Part shown: positions 20,257 to 30,661 of the stretch, one piece after another
How the letters are laid out: each line of letters opens with the position of its first letter
How positions within the stretch are numbered: the stretch's first letter is position 1
Source: Deltaproteobacteria bacterium
GTDB taxonomy: Bacteria; Lernaellota; Lernaellaia; JACKCT01
Direction of reading: 5' to 3'
NCBI GenBank assembly: GCA_027493875.1
Contig: JAOSJX010000002.1
Coordinates: forward strand, 332,824-396,823
Length of the DNA stretch: 64,000 nucleotides
Made by a program: the position numbers and the translations under genes
Notes under the pieces: generated by a model
Databases searched by the model: none
Seen by the model: the letters and a program-made list of their open reading frames with translations, nothing else
What the model was told of the DNA's origin: nothing

Positions 20257-22063
20257 CTATTCGGAGAGATCGAGGTCGCGCCCCCACGGCGGCAGGAAGG
20301 TCACGGAGCGGTTGCGGCCGGAGTTTTTGGCGAGGTAGAGGGCACGGTCCGCGGCGTCGAAGAGGTGCCGCGATCCGCGGTATTTCGGGTGGATATCGGC
20401 TAGACCGAAACTCGCCGTCACGCGAATCGACGCGGACCCCAGCGAAATTTCCTGATCTTCCAGCGAGCGGCGGATGCGTTCCGTAATGAGGAGCGCCTCG
20501 TCGGACCAAAGATCGGGAAAGAGCATCAAAAATTCGTCACCGCCGTAACGTCCGGCGACATCCGACGGCCTGATGCAGCGGCGCACGATTTGCGCGAAGG
20601 AACTCAAGGCGTGATCGCCGGCGCGATGGCCGTGCGTGTCGTTGATGTTTTTAAATTCGTCCAGATCGCACAGGCAAACGCACAACCGGCCGCCGGCGTT
20701 GGCCACGCGCCCGAATTCGCGCTCGAAGCGTTCCATGACGTGCCCGCGGTTAAACAGGCCGGTGAGTCGGTCGTGCGTCGCCACCTGTCGTAGCGCGCGT
20801 TCCTTGCGGCGCTGCTCGGTGACATCGCGGATAATCCCTTGGATGAATCCGTTGGTCAGCACGCGGCCGTTGACTTCGGCGACGATGATCGTCCCATCGC
20901 GCCGCATGAGGCGGCGGACCGCGCACCGCTCGCCGCGCTCGATGCACCGCACGATGCTTTCCTGATAATGCTCGTCCGGCGTCGCCAGATCGTCCAACAA
21001 CATGCCGGTCAGCTCTCGGATCGGATAGCTGAGCAGTCGGGCGCAACTGACGTTGCATTCGACGATGCGGCCCTCGGCGTCCGTGAGAAATATCGCGTCC
21101 GCCGCCTGCGCGACGAGCAAACGGTAGCGCTCTTCGCTTTCCTTGACGACGCGCTCCGCGTTGACGCGGTCCGTGACGTCCATGATGAATCCGGAGAGAA
21201 TCGGCGTGCCGTCCGCGTCGATCATCGCGCGCCCCTGTTCCCAGACCCATTTTTCCGCGCCGCCGGCCGCGCGGATGCGATACGTCATCTCGAAGGGACG
21301 CTCATTCGCCGTCGCCTCCTGGACGGTTTGCCAGACTTTTTCGCGGTCGTCCGGATGAATGAGCTGCGCGTAGGACACGGCTTTGTTGTCGATCAAATCC
21401 ACGTCGGGATGCCCGGTCAGGTTCAGTACGCCGTCGCTGACGTAGATCATGGTCCACGGCCGGTCGTTCAAGCACCGGTAGGCCATGCCGGGAAGGTGGC
21501 GCAGAATCGCTTCGATCCGCTGGCTGCTTTCCCGCAGGTTTTTCTCCGCGGCCTCGCGGCGCACGTTCTCCTCGCGCAGTTCGCGCAACACGGCGCGGAG
21601 TTCTTCCGTCCGCCGCGCGGCCACGGCCTCCAGCGCGTCCTGCTTTTCCAGCAGCCGCTGGCGTTCCGCCCCGCTGATCGTCGTATCGTGCACGATGACC
21701 ATTTCCGCGGGTTTTCCGTGGTAGTTGACGATGCTGCCGTTCATTTCGATCGGAACAAGGCCGCCGGCTCCGTGTCTTACTTTGGCTTCAACCAGACCGA
21801 TTTCCCGCTCGCCGCTCATATGGCGCCGGTACGCTTCGCGCACACGCTTCAGGTCGTCGACGGCGAAAAATTCCGCGAACGGCCGTCCCACAATCTCTTC
21901 CGACCCGTAACCCAACGCGTCCGCCAGCCGCTGGTTGATCATCACGATTTTTTCGTCCTGCGCGATGCAGACGCCGGTATTCACGACGTCGCCGAGGCGG
22001 TTGAAAAAATCATCGGGAGGAATCGCCGGGCGGAGGCGGCAGCGCCGCGTCGGGCCGCAACAT
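20257..22063 (-). CDS. PAS-PAS-PAS-GGDEF diguanylate cyclase (N-terminal frameshift)
   Basis: Three PAS/PAC units are seen: one starting VNTGVCIAQDEKIVMINQR, one after a short coiled coil (LPGMAYRCLNDRPWTMIYVS), and one with AADAIFLTDAEGRIVECN. The C-terminal cyclase domain has DRLTGLFNRGH, DLDEFKNINDTHGHRAGD and RYGGDEFLMLFP. RPSD five residues before the GGDEF loop is an intact inhibitory I-site. So it should make cyclic-di-GMP, with product inhibition. No membrane helix is seen, so sensing is probably cytoplasmic. The main frame opens with GTG at 21984, but PDDFFNRLGDV just upstream and ATG at 22063 join if one base changes near 22025. The signal sensed is unknown. Confidence 0.9.
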
Positions 22064-22369
22064 CGGATCAGTCACGCGGAACCGCGGCGCGGCGCGGGAG
22101 CCGCCGTTGATCGGCTCGGCCTCCGTTCGCCAAGGAGCAAGCTGAACCATGGGGTGCCCTTACACTCTAGCCAAGGATTGAATTTCCAATTTCAGACGAA
22201 AACGCCAAATGCAACATTCATAACCAGAACAACATCGCACGAGAAACGTTGTTCATTTGATGATGCTGATTTTACCGCCGCGCCCGGCGAAGTGCAAGCG
22301 AAAAATCGAAATAAGCACCACTCTTCCGCGCCGGAAAACGGGCGTTCGGGACGAACACAATGCGGAAGT
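22064..22369. other. intergenic gap, no gene seen
   Basis: About 300 bases between the start of the diguanylate cyclase and the end of the DUF1571 gene. The middle (22190-22340) is visibly AT-richer than its surroundings and probably holds the cyclase promoter. I see no convincing ORF, RNA or hairpin. Confidence 0.4.
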
Positions 22370-23692
22370 TTAGAATCGGTAATCCGGATTTTCAGGATCG
22401 AAGTCCGCGTCGGTCAGCTTGCGGTTGAGCTTCAAATCCGTCCATTCGAAACGCTCGATCAGGTTTCCCTTGCGCGTCGTACGCCTCGGACCGCAGCGGC
22501 AGTCCCGTTTGGACGTCGTGCGCGTTGACGGACTTCGGCGCATAATAACCCTTGCCGTCGGGGTGAACCGCGACCACGACATAGGTGCGCCGTCCGCCGA
22601 CGATTTCCATGCCGCGGAACGTCAGCTCGATTTCCCCGCGGCCTGCCCGCGGCTGAGGTTGTCATAGATTTTCTTGATCGTTGACCCGAAGTCGGATTCC
22701 GTCAGCGCGTGATTGGAGTCGCGTTTCATCAGGTCGCCGTCCGGATCGATCCTCACCGTGACGACGCCGAGCAGCCCGCCCTCGTGCACGGTGACTTTCT
22801 CGTCCTTTCCCGCGCGGAAAATCAATTCGCGTCCCTCGTGCGCGCCGGGGAGCCAGTGCATATAGATATCGCCGGGCTTGCGGAATTTAACGCGCATGGT
22901 CTGCTCGTCCTGGAGTTTTTCGCCGATCCGCTCCTGCTTTTTCATGACGTAGGTATAGTCGGTGACGCCGCCGTAGAAGCGCGTCAGATTCTTTTTGAGT
23001 TTTTCGGCGTCGATGAAGATGCCGGACGCGGCGTACCCGGGAAATCCGTAGGTCGCGTTCCCGGGATCAAAATCGGCGTCCGCAAAACCGCCGTTCATCC
23101 GCACGTTCGCGTAGGTATACGACTCGAGCAGGCCGCCCTTGGCGTTCTCGATCTCCAGAGATCGCGGCGTGCCGTCGGCGCCGAAGGACACGCGCATCGT
23201 CTCGTCGCTCTTGATGACCACGGTCGCCTCGTCCGCTGCCGGCTGAATCGCCCCCGCCTTCATCCATTGGCGCAAGACCTCCGCCATTCGTGACAACGCG
23301 AAAAAGTCCGGGGAGCGCCGGTAGTCATAGGTCATCGCTTTATCGTCGAGAGCGATCGCCACCGCGGCGAAATCCAGCGCGCCGCCCTCCTTGACCCAAG
23401 CCTTCCCACCGTTCCACCCCGGACGATAGATCAATTCGCGGCCCTTATTCCGCGCGCCCGTCCACTTCGCGTAAACCGCGCCGTCCTTCCGGGATTTCAC
23501 GGCGACGCGCTCTTCCGGCTGGAGTTTGCCGCGGACGAAATGGCGCATCGTCAGGTTGTAGGAGCCGTCCGTGTGAGCTTCGGCGACGGCGAGAAATTTT
23601 TCGAGCACGTCCGGCGCCTGAGCAAACGAAGCCGCCGGCAGGAGCACGACCGTTAATATCCCAAGGATCGCCGCCAAGTGCCGTCGTGTCAT
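22370..23692 (-). CDS. exported protein with two DUF1571-like domains (frameshifted at the C-terminus)
   Basis: A signal peptide with a cleavage-like ASFAQA precedes two similar halves. The second half has DYTYVMKKQERIGEKLQDEQ, MRVKFRKPGDIYMHW and GRELIFRAGKD, which match the DUF1571 pattern; the first half repeats it in weaker form (YNLTMRHFVRGKLQPEERV and KWTGARNKGRELIYRPG). DUF1571 proteins are exported and resemble LolA-type lipid carriers in outline, but no function is proven. The tail (VGGRRTYVVVAVHPDGKGYY and DLKLNRKLTDADFDPENP) needs frame changes near 22625 and 22470. The start ATG at 23692 faces the class V aminotransferase gene, so the promoter region is short and shared. Confidence 0.7.
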
Positions 23693-23776
23693 GCCCGCCC
23701 CTGTGCAGAAATTCCGAAACGCCGTACTTTGCCAAGGCCGGGGCGGACATTCAAGCGTCGGCCGGGTGGAGGTTTT

Positions 23777-24979
23777 GTGACGCGAAAGAACGCAACGCGG
23801 CGCGCCATGTCTCCCTGGTCTCTCGACCCGAACGTGATCTTTCTCAATCACGGCTCGTTCGGCGCCTGCCCCGTTCCGATTCAACGAACGCAATCCCTTT
23901 TGCGCCGGAGGATGGAGCGCGAGCCGGTGCGTTTTATGGTGCGCGAGTTGGAGGGGATGTTGGACTCGTCCCGGCGCGAGCTCTCCGCTTTTCTCGGGAC
24001 GGCGCCGGAGCGTCTGGCCTTCGTGCCCAACGCGACCGTCGGCGTCAATACCGCGCTTCGGGCGTTTCCCCTGTCACCTGGCGACGAGATTCTGGTTACG
24101 AATCACGGTTATAACGCGTGCCGCAACGCCGCGTTCCGCGCGGCGGAGGAGAAAGGCGCGCGCGTCTCCGTCGCCTCCATCCCGTTTCCGATCGCGAGCG
24201 ACGACGACGCCCTTGGCGCGATTTTTCGCGCGGTGACGTCAAGAACCAAATTGGCGCTCATCGATCACGTGACCAGCCCGACGGCGCTCGTGCTGCCCCT
24301 GGCGCGCATCGCCCGTGAACTCGGCGCCCGCGGCGTCGAGACGATCGTCGACGGCGCGCACGCGCCCGGAATGGTGCCTGTGGCGATCGACGAGATCGGC
24401 GCGGCGTTTTACACGGGCAACTGTCACAAGTGGCTGTGCGCTCCAAAGGGCGCGGGATTTCTCGCCGTCCGCGACGATTTCGCGAACCGCGTTAACCCGC
24501 TCGTCACGAGCCACGGCGCCAACGATCCGCGGACGGAGAAGCCGCGCCTTCACCGCGAATTCGACTGGAACGGGACGACGGACTTTACGCCGTACCTGTG
24601 CGTTCCGGAGGCCATCCGGTTTCTCGGAACGCTCGGTGAGGGCGGCCTGCCGGGGCTCATGCGGCGCAACCACGCCCTTGCGCTCCAGGCGCAAGAGATC
24701 CTCTGCGGCGCGCTGGAGCAGGCTCCGCCCTGCCCGGCCTCGATGGTCGGTTCGATGGCGTCGATTCCTTTGCCCGCGCACCTGCTTCCGGCGCCGGTGA
24801 ACAAGATCGCGCTCGACCCCCTTCAGGACCGGCTTTTCTTCGAGCACCGTATTGACGTCCCCATCAACGTCTGGCCCGCGTTTCCATCGCGCGTGTTGCG
24901 GGTCTCGGCGCAGGCTTATAACCGCCGCGATCAGTACGAAATACTTGCGCGTGCGCTGACCGGCGCGCACAATGCGTGA
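23777..24979 (+). CDS. class V aminotransferase, isopenicillin N epimerase-like
   Basis: A 400-residue PLP enzyme in one frame. VIFLNHGSFGACP and FVPNATVGVNTALR form the N-terminal cofactor region, IVDGAHAPGM holds the Asp that contacts the pyridine nitrogen, and YTGNCHKWLCAPKGAGFL contains the Schiff-base lysine (HKW). CefD-like class V enzymes include cysteine desulfurase relatives and racemases that act on modified amino acids; the substrate is unknown. I chose GTG at 23777 because GGAGG lies five bases before it; ATG at 23807 is the alternative. Its stop overlaps the start region of the following lipoprotein gene, which suggests an operon of 23777-27385. Confidence 0.87.
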   Translation: MTRKNATRRAMSPWSLDPNVIFLNHGSFGACPVPIQRTQSLLRRRMEREPVRFMVRELEGMLDSSRRELSAFLGTAPERLAFVPNATVGVNTALRAFPLSPGDEILVTNHGYNACRNAAFRAAEEKGARVSVASIPFPIASDDDALGAIFRAVTSRTKLALIDHVTSPTALVLPLARIARELGARGVETIVDGAHAPGMVPVAIDEIGAAFYTGNCHKWLCAPKGAGFLAVRDDFANRVNPLVTSHGANDPRTEKPRLHREFDWNGTTDFTPYLCVPEAIRFLGTLGEGGLPGLMRRNHALALQAQEILCGALEQAPPCPASMVGSMASIPLPAHLLPAPVNKIALDPLQDRLFFEHRIDVPINVWPAFPSRVLRVSAQAYNRRDQYEILARALTGAHNA

Positions 24980-24987
24980 TCGACGCC

Positions 24988-26253
24988 ATGAAGTCCTTTC
25001 TCGCCTTTGCGGTCATCGCGCTGACCGGCCTCGCCGCCGGAGTGGCGTCGTGCGCGTATAACGACGACGGCGCGGCGGCCGATTCGTACCCCGCGCAGCC
25101 GATCGCGCCCGGCGCCGACGACGACGAAGGCGATGACGCGCCGGGACTCGGCCGGTCGCCGGTGTCCGATCCGATTTCGGTGGTACCGTCGAGCGGGTTG
25201 CCGTCCGGCCTCTTTCTCATGGATGCCAACAACAATCTGGATGTCGTCCGCCACAACACGCGGGTCTTTCTCGCATTTCGAACCGCGCCGACGCACTTCG
25301 CGAGCACGGATACGCGCCTTCATATCGTCAGCAGCTTCGACGAGCGGCATTGGGACCTCGAAACGAGTTTTTTCTACGGGCGCGACCTGCGCGAACCGAG
25401 GCTCCTTTCTTTTAACGGCCGCCTCTTCGTCTACTTTGCCCTGCTCGGCAAGAATCCGTTCGATTTTGAGCCGCAGGGGATGATGGTCAGTGAGTATCTG
25501 GCCCCGGGGGTGTGGTCGGAGCCCGAGCTTTTTTACGGCCAGGGCTTCATTCCCTGGCGCACGAAGACGATCGACGGCGTACCGTACATGTTGGCGTACA
25601 TCGGCGGTGGCGCGATCTACAGCTTGAAACCGGAACCGATCCGCGTGCATTGGTTGACGACGGGCGACGGGCGAAGCTGGATTCCCGTCGTCCCCGGTCA
25701 GGCCGAAGTTTTATCCGGCGGCGTTTCCGAAACGGACTTCGTTTTCCTGGACGACGGGTCGCTGCGCGCGGTCAGCCGCAACGAGGCGGGGGACGAAAAC
25801 GGTTTCGGGACGAAGATCTGCCGGGCGGACGCCGACGATCTCGGCGATTGGCAATGCGTGGACGACCCGCGGAAGTTCGACTCGCCGCTGCTTTTCCGCC
25901 ACGGGAACGACGTATATCTCATCGGCCGCCGCAATCTCACCGAGACCGGCCACTACGATCTTGGGCGGTTCGATCTCCCGTTTCCGATGCGTCACTTGTA
26001 TTACGAGCTGGATTATTGGTTCCGTAAAAAGCGTTGTTCGCTCTGGCGCATGGATACGGACACGCTGGATATCGATTTCGTGCTCGATCTGCCGTCGCGC
26101 GGGGATACGTGCTTTCCGGGCCTTCTGGACGAGGGCGGCGGCGTTTATTCCGTATACAACTACACGTCCGCGCTGGAAGGCCCCGATCCGGTATGGCTCC
26201 GCGGGCAGATCGACCCGACGTTCGTCTACCGCGTGAATCTTGAACTTCCTTAG
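24988..26253 (+). CDS. lipoprotein with sialidase/beta-propeller-like domain
   Basis: A signal peptide ends in AGVASC, followed by a short Asp/Glu-rich linker. The rest is beta-rich with repeated strand blocks, for example SSFDERHWDLE, DLREPRLLSFNGRLFVYFA, GDGRSWIPVV and SPLLFRHGNDVYLIGRR. These resemble the blades of five- or six-bladed propellers of the GH43/sialidase type. Conserved acidic residues suggest a sugar-binding or hydrolytic role, but no family could be assigned. The ORF also opens at GTG 24976 overlapping the upstream stop; ATG at 24988 gives a cleaner signal peptide. It is followed ten bases later by the EEP lipoprotein. Confidence 0.7.
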   Translation: MKSFLAFAVIALTGLAAGVASCAYNDDGAAADSYPAQPIAPGADDDEGDDAPGLGRSPVSDPISVVPSSGLPSGLFLMDANNNLDVVRHNTRVFLAFRTAPTHFASTDTRLHIVSSFDERHWDLETSFFYGRDLREPRLLSFNGRLFVYFALLGKNPFDFEPQGMMVSEYLAPGVWSEPELFYGQGFIPWRTKTIDGVPYMLAYIGGGAIYSLKPEPIRVHWLTTGDGRSWIPVVPGQAEVLSGGVSETDFVFLDDGSLRAVSRNEAGDENGFGTKICRADADDLGDWQCVDDPRKFDSPLLFRHGNDVYLIGRRNLTETGHYDLGRFDLPFPMRHLYYELDYWFRKKRCSLWRMDTDTLDIDFVLDLPSRGDTCFPGLLDEGGGVYSVYNYTSALEGPDPVWLRGQIDPTFVYRVNLELP

Positions 26254-26263
26254 GGAGCGCGCC

Positions 26264-27385
26264 ATGAACGCACGCCTTTTCCATCTCGGGACCATTCTGA
26301 TTTTGTTTGCGTTCGCTTCGGTCGGCGGTTGCGAGTGCGGCGACGACGACGATGACGACGGTGGCGGCGGCACCGCGCTCGACGATGACACGAGCGGCCC
26401 CGACGACGACTCAACCGGAGCGGATGACGACGTCGACGATGACGCGACGGACGATGATTTCGTCGACGACGACAGCGGCGACGACGATACGGCCGACGAC
26501 GACACCACGGATGACGATACGGGCGATGACGACACCGCGGACGACGACACGTTCGATGACGACACGGCGGACGACGATACGGCCGACGACGACGAGGACG
26601 TGATCGTGGATGTCCGGGTTCTGACGCTCAACATTCAGAACCCCCTGTTCGCCGGCGATCCGCTCGATGACCGGACGCAGGTCGTCGCGGATTTTATCAA
26701 CGACGCGCAGCCGGACTTCGTGGCGCTCCAAGAGGTCACGCAGAACCTTTTCCAGCGCAACGTCGGCGAGGTTCTTTCGGAAAAAACCGGCTACGATTAT
26801 GTTTTCCGGCAGACGCATTATCTTCCCTTCCTCGCCGAAGAGGGCGTGGGCATCCTCTCGATGCACCCGATCGAGTGGCACGACAGCGTCGGTCTTCCGC
26901 ATCCCGAATTCCCCCTTTTGCTGTCGCGGGCGATCCTCGGCGTCCGCGTCACGACGGAGGTCGGATCGTTTCAGTTCTTCGGCTCCCACTGGACGATCAG
27001 CAGCCTCCCGGCCTTCAAAGCGGACCAGGCGACGGCGGCGCTGGATTTCATCTATTCGCACCCCAGCGACAATCCCGCCTTCTTCGCGGGCGACCTGAAC
27101 GCCGAGCCGGACATGATCGCCATGCGCGTGTTGCGTGGAGAGGATGTTTGGAACGGAAAAACCGGCGACCTTGTCGACGCGTGGCTCGACGTCCATCCCG
27201 GCGATCCCGGCTACACGCACCCGTCCGACGATCCCGAAAAGCGCATCGACTATATCTACGTCATCCCCGGCGCCGACAGCTCGTTTGAAACGCTCTCTTG
27301 CGAGGTGGTGCTGACGGAAGAAGTCGGCGGCACGCGGGCGTCGGACCACGCGGGCGTTCTCTGCGATTTCCGGTTGACGATCTAG
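26264..27385 (+). CDS. Asp-rich-linker lipoprotein, endonuclease/exonuclease/phosphatase (EEP) domain
   Basis: A signal peptide with VGGCEC lipobox leads to about 85 residues of Asp/Thr repeats (units such as DDDTADDD). An EEP-superfamily domain follows: RVLTLNIQNP, VALQEVTQN with the metal-binding Glu, FAGDLNAEPD, KRIDYIYVIPG and TRASDHAGVLCDF with the catalytic Asp-His. EEP proteins are metal-dependent phosphodiesterases acting on nucleic acids, inositol phosphates or sphingomyelin. Being lipid-anchored and outside the cytoplasm, a role in scavenging phosphate or nucleic acid is plausible inference. AGGGAG lies close to the ATG. The protein is intact in one frame. Confidence 0.85.
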   Translation: MNARLFHLGTILILFAFASVGGCECGDDDDDDGGGGTALDDDTSGPDDDSTGADDDVDDDATDDDFVDDDSGDDDTADDDTTDDDTGDDDTADDDTFDDDTADDDTADDDEDVIVDVRVLTLNIQNPLFAGDPLDDRTQVVADFINDAQPDFVALQEVTQNLFQRNVGEVLSEKTGYDYVFRQTHYLPFLAEEGVGILSMHPIEWHDSVGLPHPEFPLLLSRAILGVRVTTEVGSFQFFGSHWTISSLPAFKADQATAALDFIYSHPSDNPAFFAGDLNAEPDMIAMRVLRGEDVWNGKTGDLVDAWLDVHPGDPGYTHPSDDPEKRIDYIYVIPGADSSFETLSCEVVLTEEVGGTRASDHAGVLCDFRLTI

Positions 27386-27505
27386 CGCACAATTTCACAA
27401 ACCTCTTCTTGCGTGCCGACCCGCGCCTTTGTTACCGTGGTCGTCTCTTCACATTGAGCGTCCATGACGGACCCGGGGCTCCGGGCCAAAACAGGGGGAA
27501 TGGTC

Positions 27506-27715
27506 ATGAGTGAATCCGTTTACAAGGTGATCGAGTTGGTGGGCACCTCGCCAAAGTCCTGGGAGGAAGCCGCGAAAAACGCCGTGGAGCGCGCGGGAAA
27601 GTCGCTGCGGGATTTGCGCGTGGCCGAGATCGCCCAGCTCGACCTGAAGGTCGACGACAACAAAGTCACGGCGTATCGCGCGCGCGTGAAGGTTTCGTTT
27701 AAGTACGAAGACTAA
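27506..27715 (+). CDS. dodecin family flavin-binding protein
   Basis: A 69-residue protein that starts MSESVYKVIELVGTSPKSWE and contains AAKNAVERAGKSLRDLRVAE, matching dodecins over their whole length. Dodecins assemble into hollow dodecamers that store riboflavin, FMN or FAD and shield them from light. AGGGGGA sits a few bases upstream of the ATG. The gene stands alone and ends four bases before the stop of the convergent thioesterase gene. The assignment is firm; the preferred flavin cannot be read. Confidence 0.93.
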   Translation: MSESVYKVIELVGTSPKSWEEAAKNAVERAGKSLRDLRVAEIAQLDLKVDDNKVTAYRARVKVSFKYED

Positions 27716-27718
27716 CCG

Positions 27719-28184
27719 TCACGCAAAGGCCGGCGGCTTCGCGCCTTCGACGCGGACGAATCCTTCGATCCACGCGCCGGGCACGTCGGCTTTTTCGTTT
27801 TTCGTGTAGTCGTACGCGACGACCAGCGACTCGCCCATGGCCGCGATGCGCTTCAGCGCGCCGCTGTATAGTGCGTATTCCATGCGGAATCGGTCGCGGC
27901 CGAGATTCGTCATGCGCGCGCCGGCGAGCAGCGTGTCCGGATAGGTGACCGGCGCTTTGAAGCGCGCCCCCGTGGACGCGAGGATGGGGCCGACGCGCAT
28001 TTGTTCGCCCGCGGTCCACACGCCGGTCTTCTCGAAATACGCGATACGCGCCGTTTCCGAAGTAGCGAAAGTACATGACGTTGTTGAGATGACCGAACGC
28101 GTCCATGTCGCCCCAAGCCATGGGGATGGTCACGACGACCCGAAACAGATCCAGATCCGCCGGGTTTTTTTTTATCCGCCACAA
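27719..28184 (-). CDS. 4HBT hotdog-fold acyl-CoA thioesterase (one frameshift)
   Basis: MAWGDMDAFGHLNNVMYFRYF is the active-site helix region of 4-hydroxybenzoyl-CoA/YbgC-type thioesterases, with the Asp and His-x-x-Asn pair. The remainder (GPILASTGARFKAPVTYPDT, RFRMEYALY) is in a second frame after a change near 28055. The joined protein is about 155 residues, normal for the family. It hydrolyses acyl-CoA thioesters, chain unknown. A nine-T run at about 28165 lies in the first codons and may also be miscounted, which would alter the N-terminus. Confidence 0.85.
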
Positions 28185-28197
28185 CGCCTCCGCCGCG

Positions 28198-30185
28198 CTA
28201 ACCTCCCGCGTGGCCCAACACGTCCCGCGACGTGATCACGCCGTCCGAGGGGATATCCGCTAGTTTGTCCGCCACGCCGCCGGGAATTTCGAAAACAAGC
28301 ATCCGGTTTCGGTCGCCCGCGGCGCCCGTTCCGCCCAACGGCCCGGCGCCGCTATAGCCTAATTTGGCGGCATCGTCGAGCGCCAATTCGCGGCCGAGGT
28401 CGGACAGACGTCCCTCGTCTCCCGCGTCAAGTCTCCAATGATCGAACAACGTGACGAAGACCGTCCCCGTGCCGTCGCGGTTGTCGACGATCTCGACGAT
28501 GCGCGATTGCTGGGGAAAGTCGATGCTGGACGGCGTCTGCACTTCCCAATAGCCGAACAACGGATCGGCGTCGGGCGCCGGACGCGGCGTGATGGCGTTG
28601 CGGTGGCCGTGTCCGACGAGATGCAAAATGACGTTCGGGCAGGCGTTCAACATCGCGACGAGTTCGGCCGATCCCGTGACGATGCTGCCCGGGCTGTGGT
28701 GGGACACCACGATCACGAGCACTTCGTCGTCCACCGCCGCGTCGAGTTCGGCTTGCAGCCACGCGAACTGGTCGTCGCCGATCCCGCCTTCGGCCAGCGT
28801 GGAGACCTGCGTGGAGTCGAGATTGAGATAGCGGATCGGCCGGTCGTCCCCCGGGACGAGGTCGACCCAGTCGCGGCGGAACCAACCGCCGTCGAGCGCG
28901 TCGACCTCGCCGTCGTCGTTGTTGTCCTGAAAGCCGTGGCCCGTGTCGTGCACGAGTTCGATCATCCCGCCCCGCCCGATGAACGCGCGGCCTTCGTCCG
29001 CGGCGACGGTCACGCCGTCGTCGGCGCCGACGCCCGGGGTTCCCGCGAGCAGCTCGTCGAGATCGAAGCGGTCGTCGCGGTCAACGCTCATGTCGGCCGG
29101 GATGTAACCGGCGCCGTCGAGTAAGGACAACACCGTGCGCCAGTCCATGTCGACCCCGAAGATTCCGCCGTCCAAGCGCAGTGGCTGATCGGGATTCGCC
29201 CGCCAGTATTCCACCAGCGTCGCGATTCCGGGGATAAACCCGAACGCCGAATAGGGACCGGTGTAATCGTCCGGCGAGAAGAACGTGAGACCAGACTGGG
29301 GATCGAAGTTACCCGTGTTGAGCGCGTCGTGATTGCCCACCACGGTAAACCACGGGACCGCGCCGCCGGACGGCGTCATCAGGCCCGACGTGCGCATGTC
29401 GGCGTTGGAATCCGGCTCCTCGGGGCGGAAAAACGGATTGGTGATGTTGTTGTCCGCGTCGAATTGCTGAATGCCGATATCGCGCTCGCCGCGGTTGAGC
29501 CCGGTCTCGTCATCCACGGAGAGGTCGCCGGAATCGACGCGCGTCCAACCGGGGATGGCACCCGTCAGGCCGCCGCCGTCGAGAATATCGATAAAAATCG
29601 CCATTTCGTTGGCTTGCGCGTTGTCCGTGTTATCGCCGAGCGACACCGCGAGATCGAAGGATCGGCCGTAGTCCTCCTGAATCCGGTTCGCCGTGCGGAC
29701 CAAGCCCGCGAGCGTGTGCGGTGACAAGTCTTCCTGCGGGCGGAAGGCCGGATCGAACAGACCGTCCAGCGCCAACTGGGAGTCGAAAAAGTCAGCCGCG
29801 TCGGCGATTCCTCGTCGGTGATCTGGGCGTCGGCGAACGTGACGAAATACGCGAGCGACAGCGGATCGAGCCCTTGCGTGTCGCGTGTCGGCTGAACGCC
29901 AAGATCGTTGCGTTCGACCAGCGGTTCTCCGGGACCTTCTCCAATGTCCCAAGATCCGTCGCCGCCGGCTCCCGGGACAGGGATCAGCGTAACGTCGAGC
30001 GTTGTCGGGACGGTTTCGGCGTCCCCGTCGTCGTCCGCGAGATCATCGTCCGATGCCGTGTCATCGTCGTCGTCATCATCGTCGTCATCGTCGTCGTCGT
30101 CACCGCACGAGCACCCGGCGGCCGTGAAAACGCCCATCGTGACGAGCATCAGAACCAGAAACCGCGTTTGCCATCGAATTGCCAT
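28198..30185 (-). CDS. Asp-rich-linker lipoprotein metallophosphoesterase (one frameshift)
   Basis: A signal peptide ends in AAGCSCGDD, followed by about 14 consecutive Asp and a short linker. The calcineurin-like phosphoesterase motifs are in order: FADAQITDEESP, SLGDNTDNAQ, WFTVVGNHDAL, VIVVSHHSPGS and HLVGHGHRN. This order and the opening FADAQ resemble the TIGR03767/TIGR03768 metallophosphoesterase families. The first motif and the remainder are in different frames, joined near 29800. The joined protein is about 660 residues. It would hydrolyse phosphomono- or diesters outside the cytoplasm with two metal ions. With the EEP lipoprotein 1 kb away, it may be part of a surface phosphate-scavenging set. 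Confidence 0.83.
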
Positions 30186-30661
30186 AAGGGGGCCGGCTCC
30201 TTTTACCGAATCGTCACGCGATCGTGCGCGTGCCGTCGGGAAATTTCGATACGGTAGAATGGGGTTTTTTGCGCTTTTCTATCAAAAATGCAAGATACGA
30301 AGTCGTTCGCGCTTTTATCGGTAGGCCGGATGAGGCGGATGACCGAAGGAACGGATCGTTTTCACCGCGAAGGAAACAGGAGAATGGGAAATCGTGCCCC
30401 GGGAGCGCCGGCACCTACCCCGAGCGAAGGCGAGAGATTCCTAATAGGATGCACCGCGTACTCACTTGACGCAAAGTGACCGGGCGGAACGTAACAACCG
30501 GCAAAAAAAAAATTCAACGATCGATGGACAACGAACGAATCACGGGGGCGCTCGAACCCGTTGGCGATCGGCGTTGCGCCGCTTGACACCCTCCCGGCCC
30601 GCCTTCAGACTTGGCCACGGGTCATCCGACAGGCAGGTTTTCCGAGGGGCGGTGGCGGGCG
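30186..30661. other. intergenic gap with a partial copy of the repeat seen at 35 kb
   Basis: No gene is seen. Around 30405-30480 are GGGAGCGCCGG and CGCGTACTCAC...GCAAAGTGACCGG, which recur around 34930 and 35160-35280. The rest is unremarkable and must contain the divergent promoters for the flanking genes. Confidence 0.4.
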
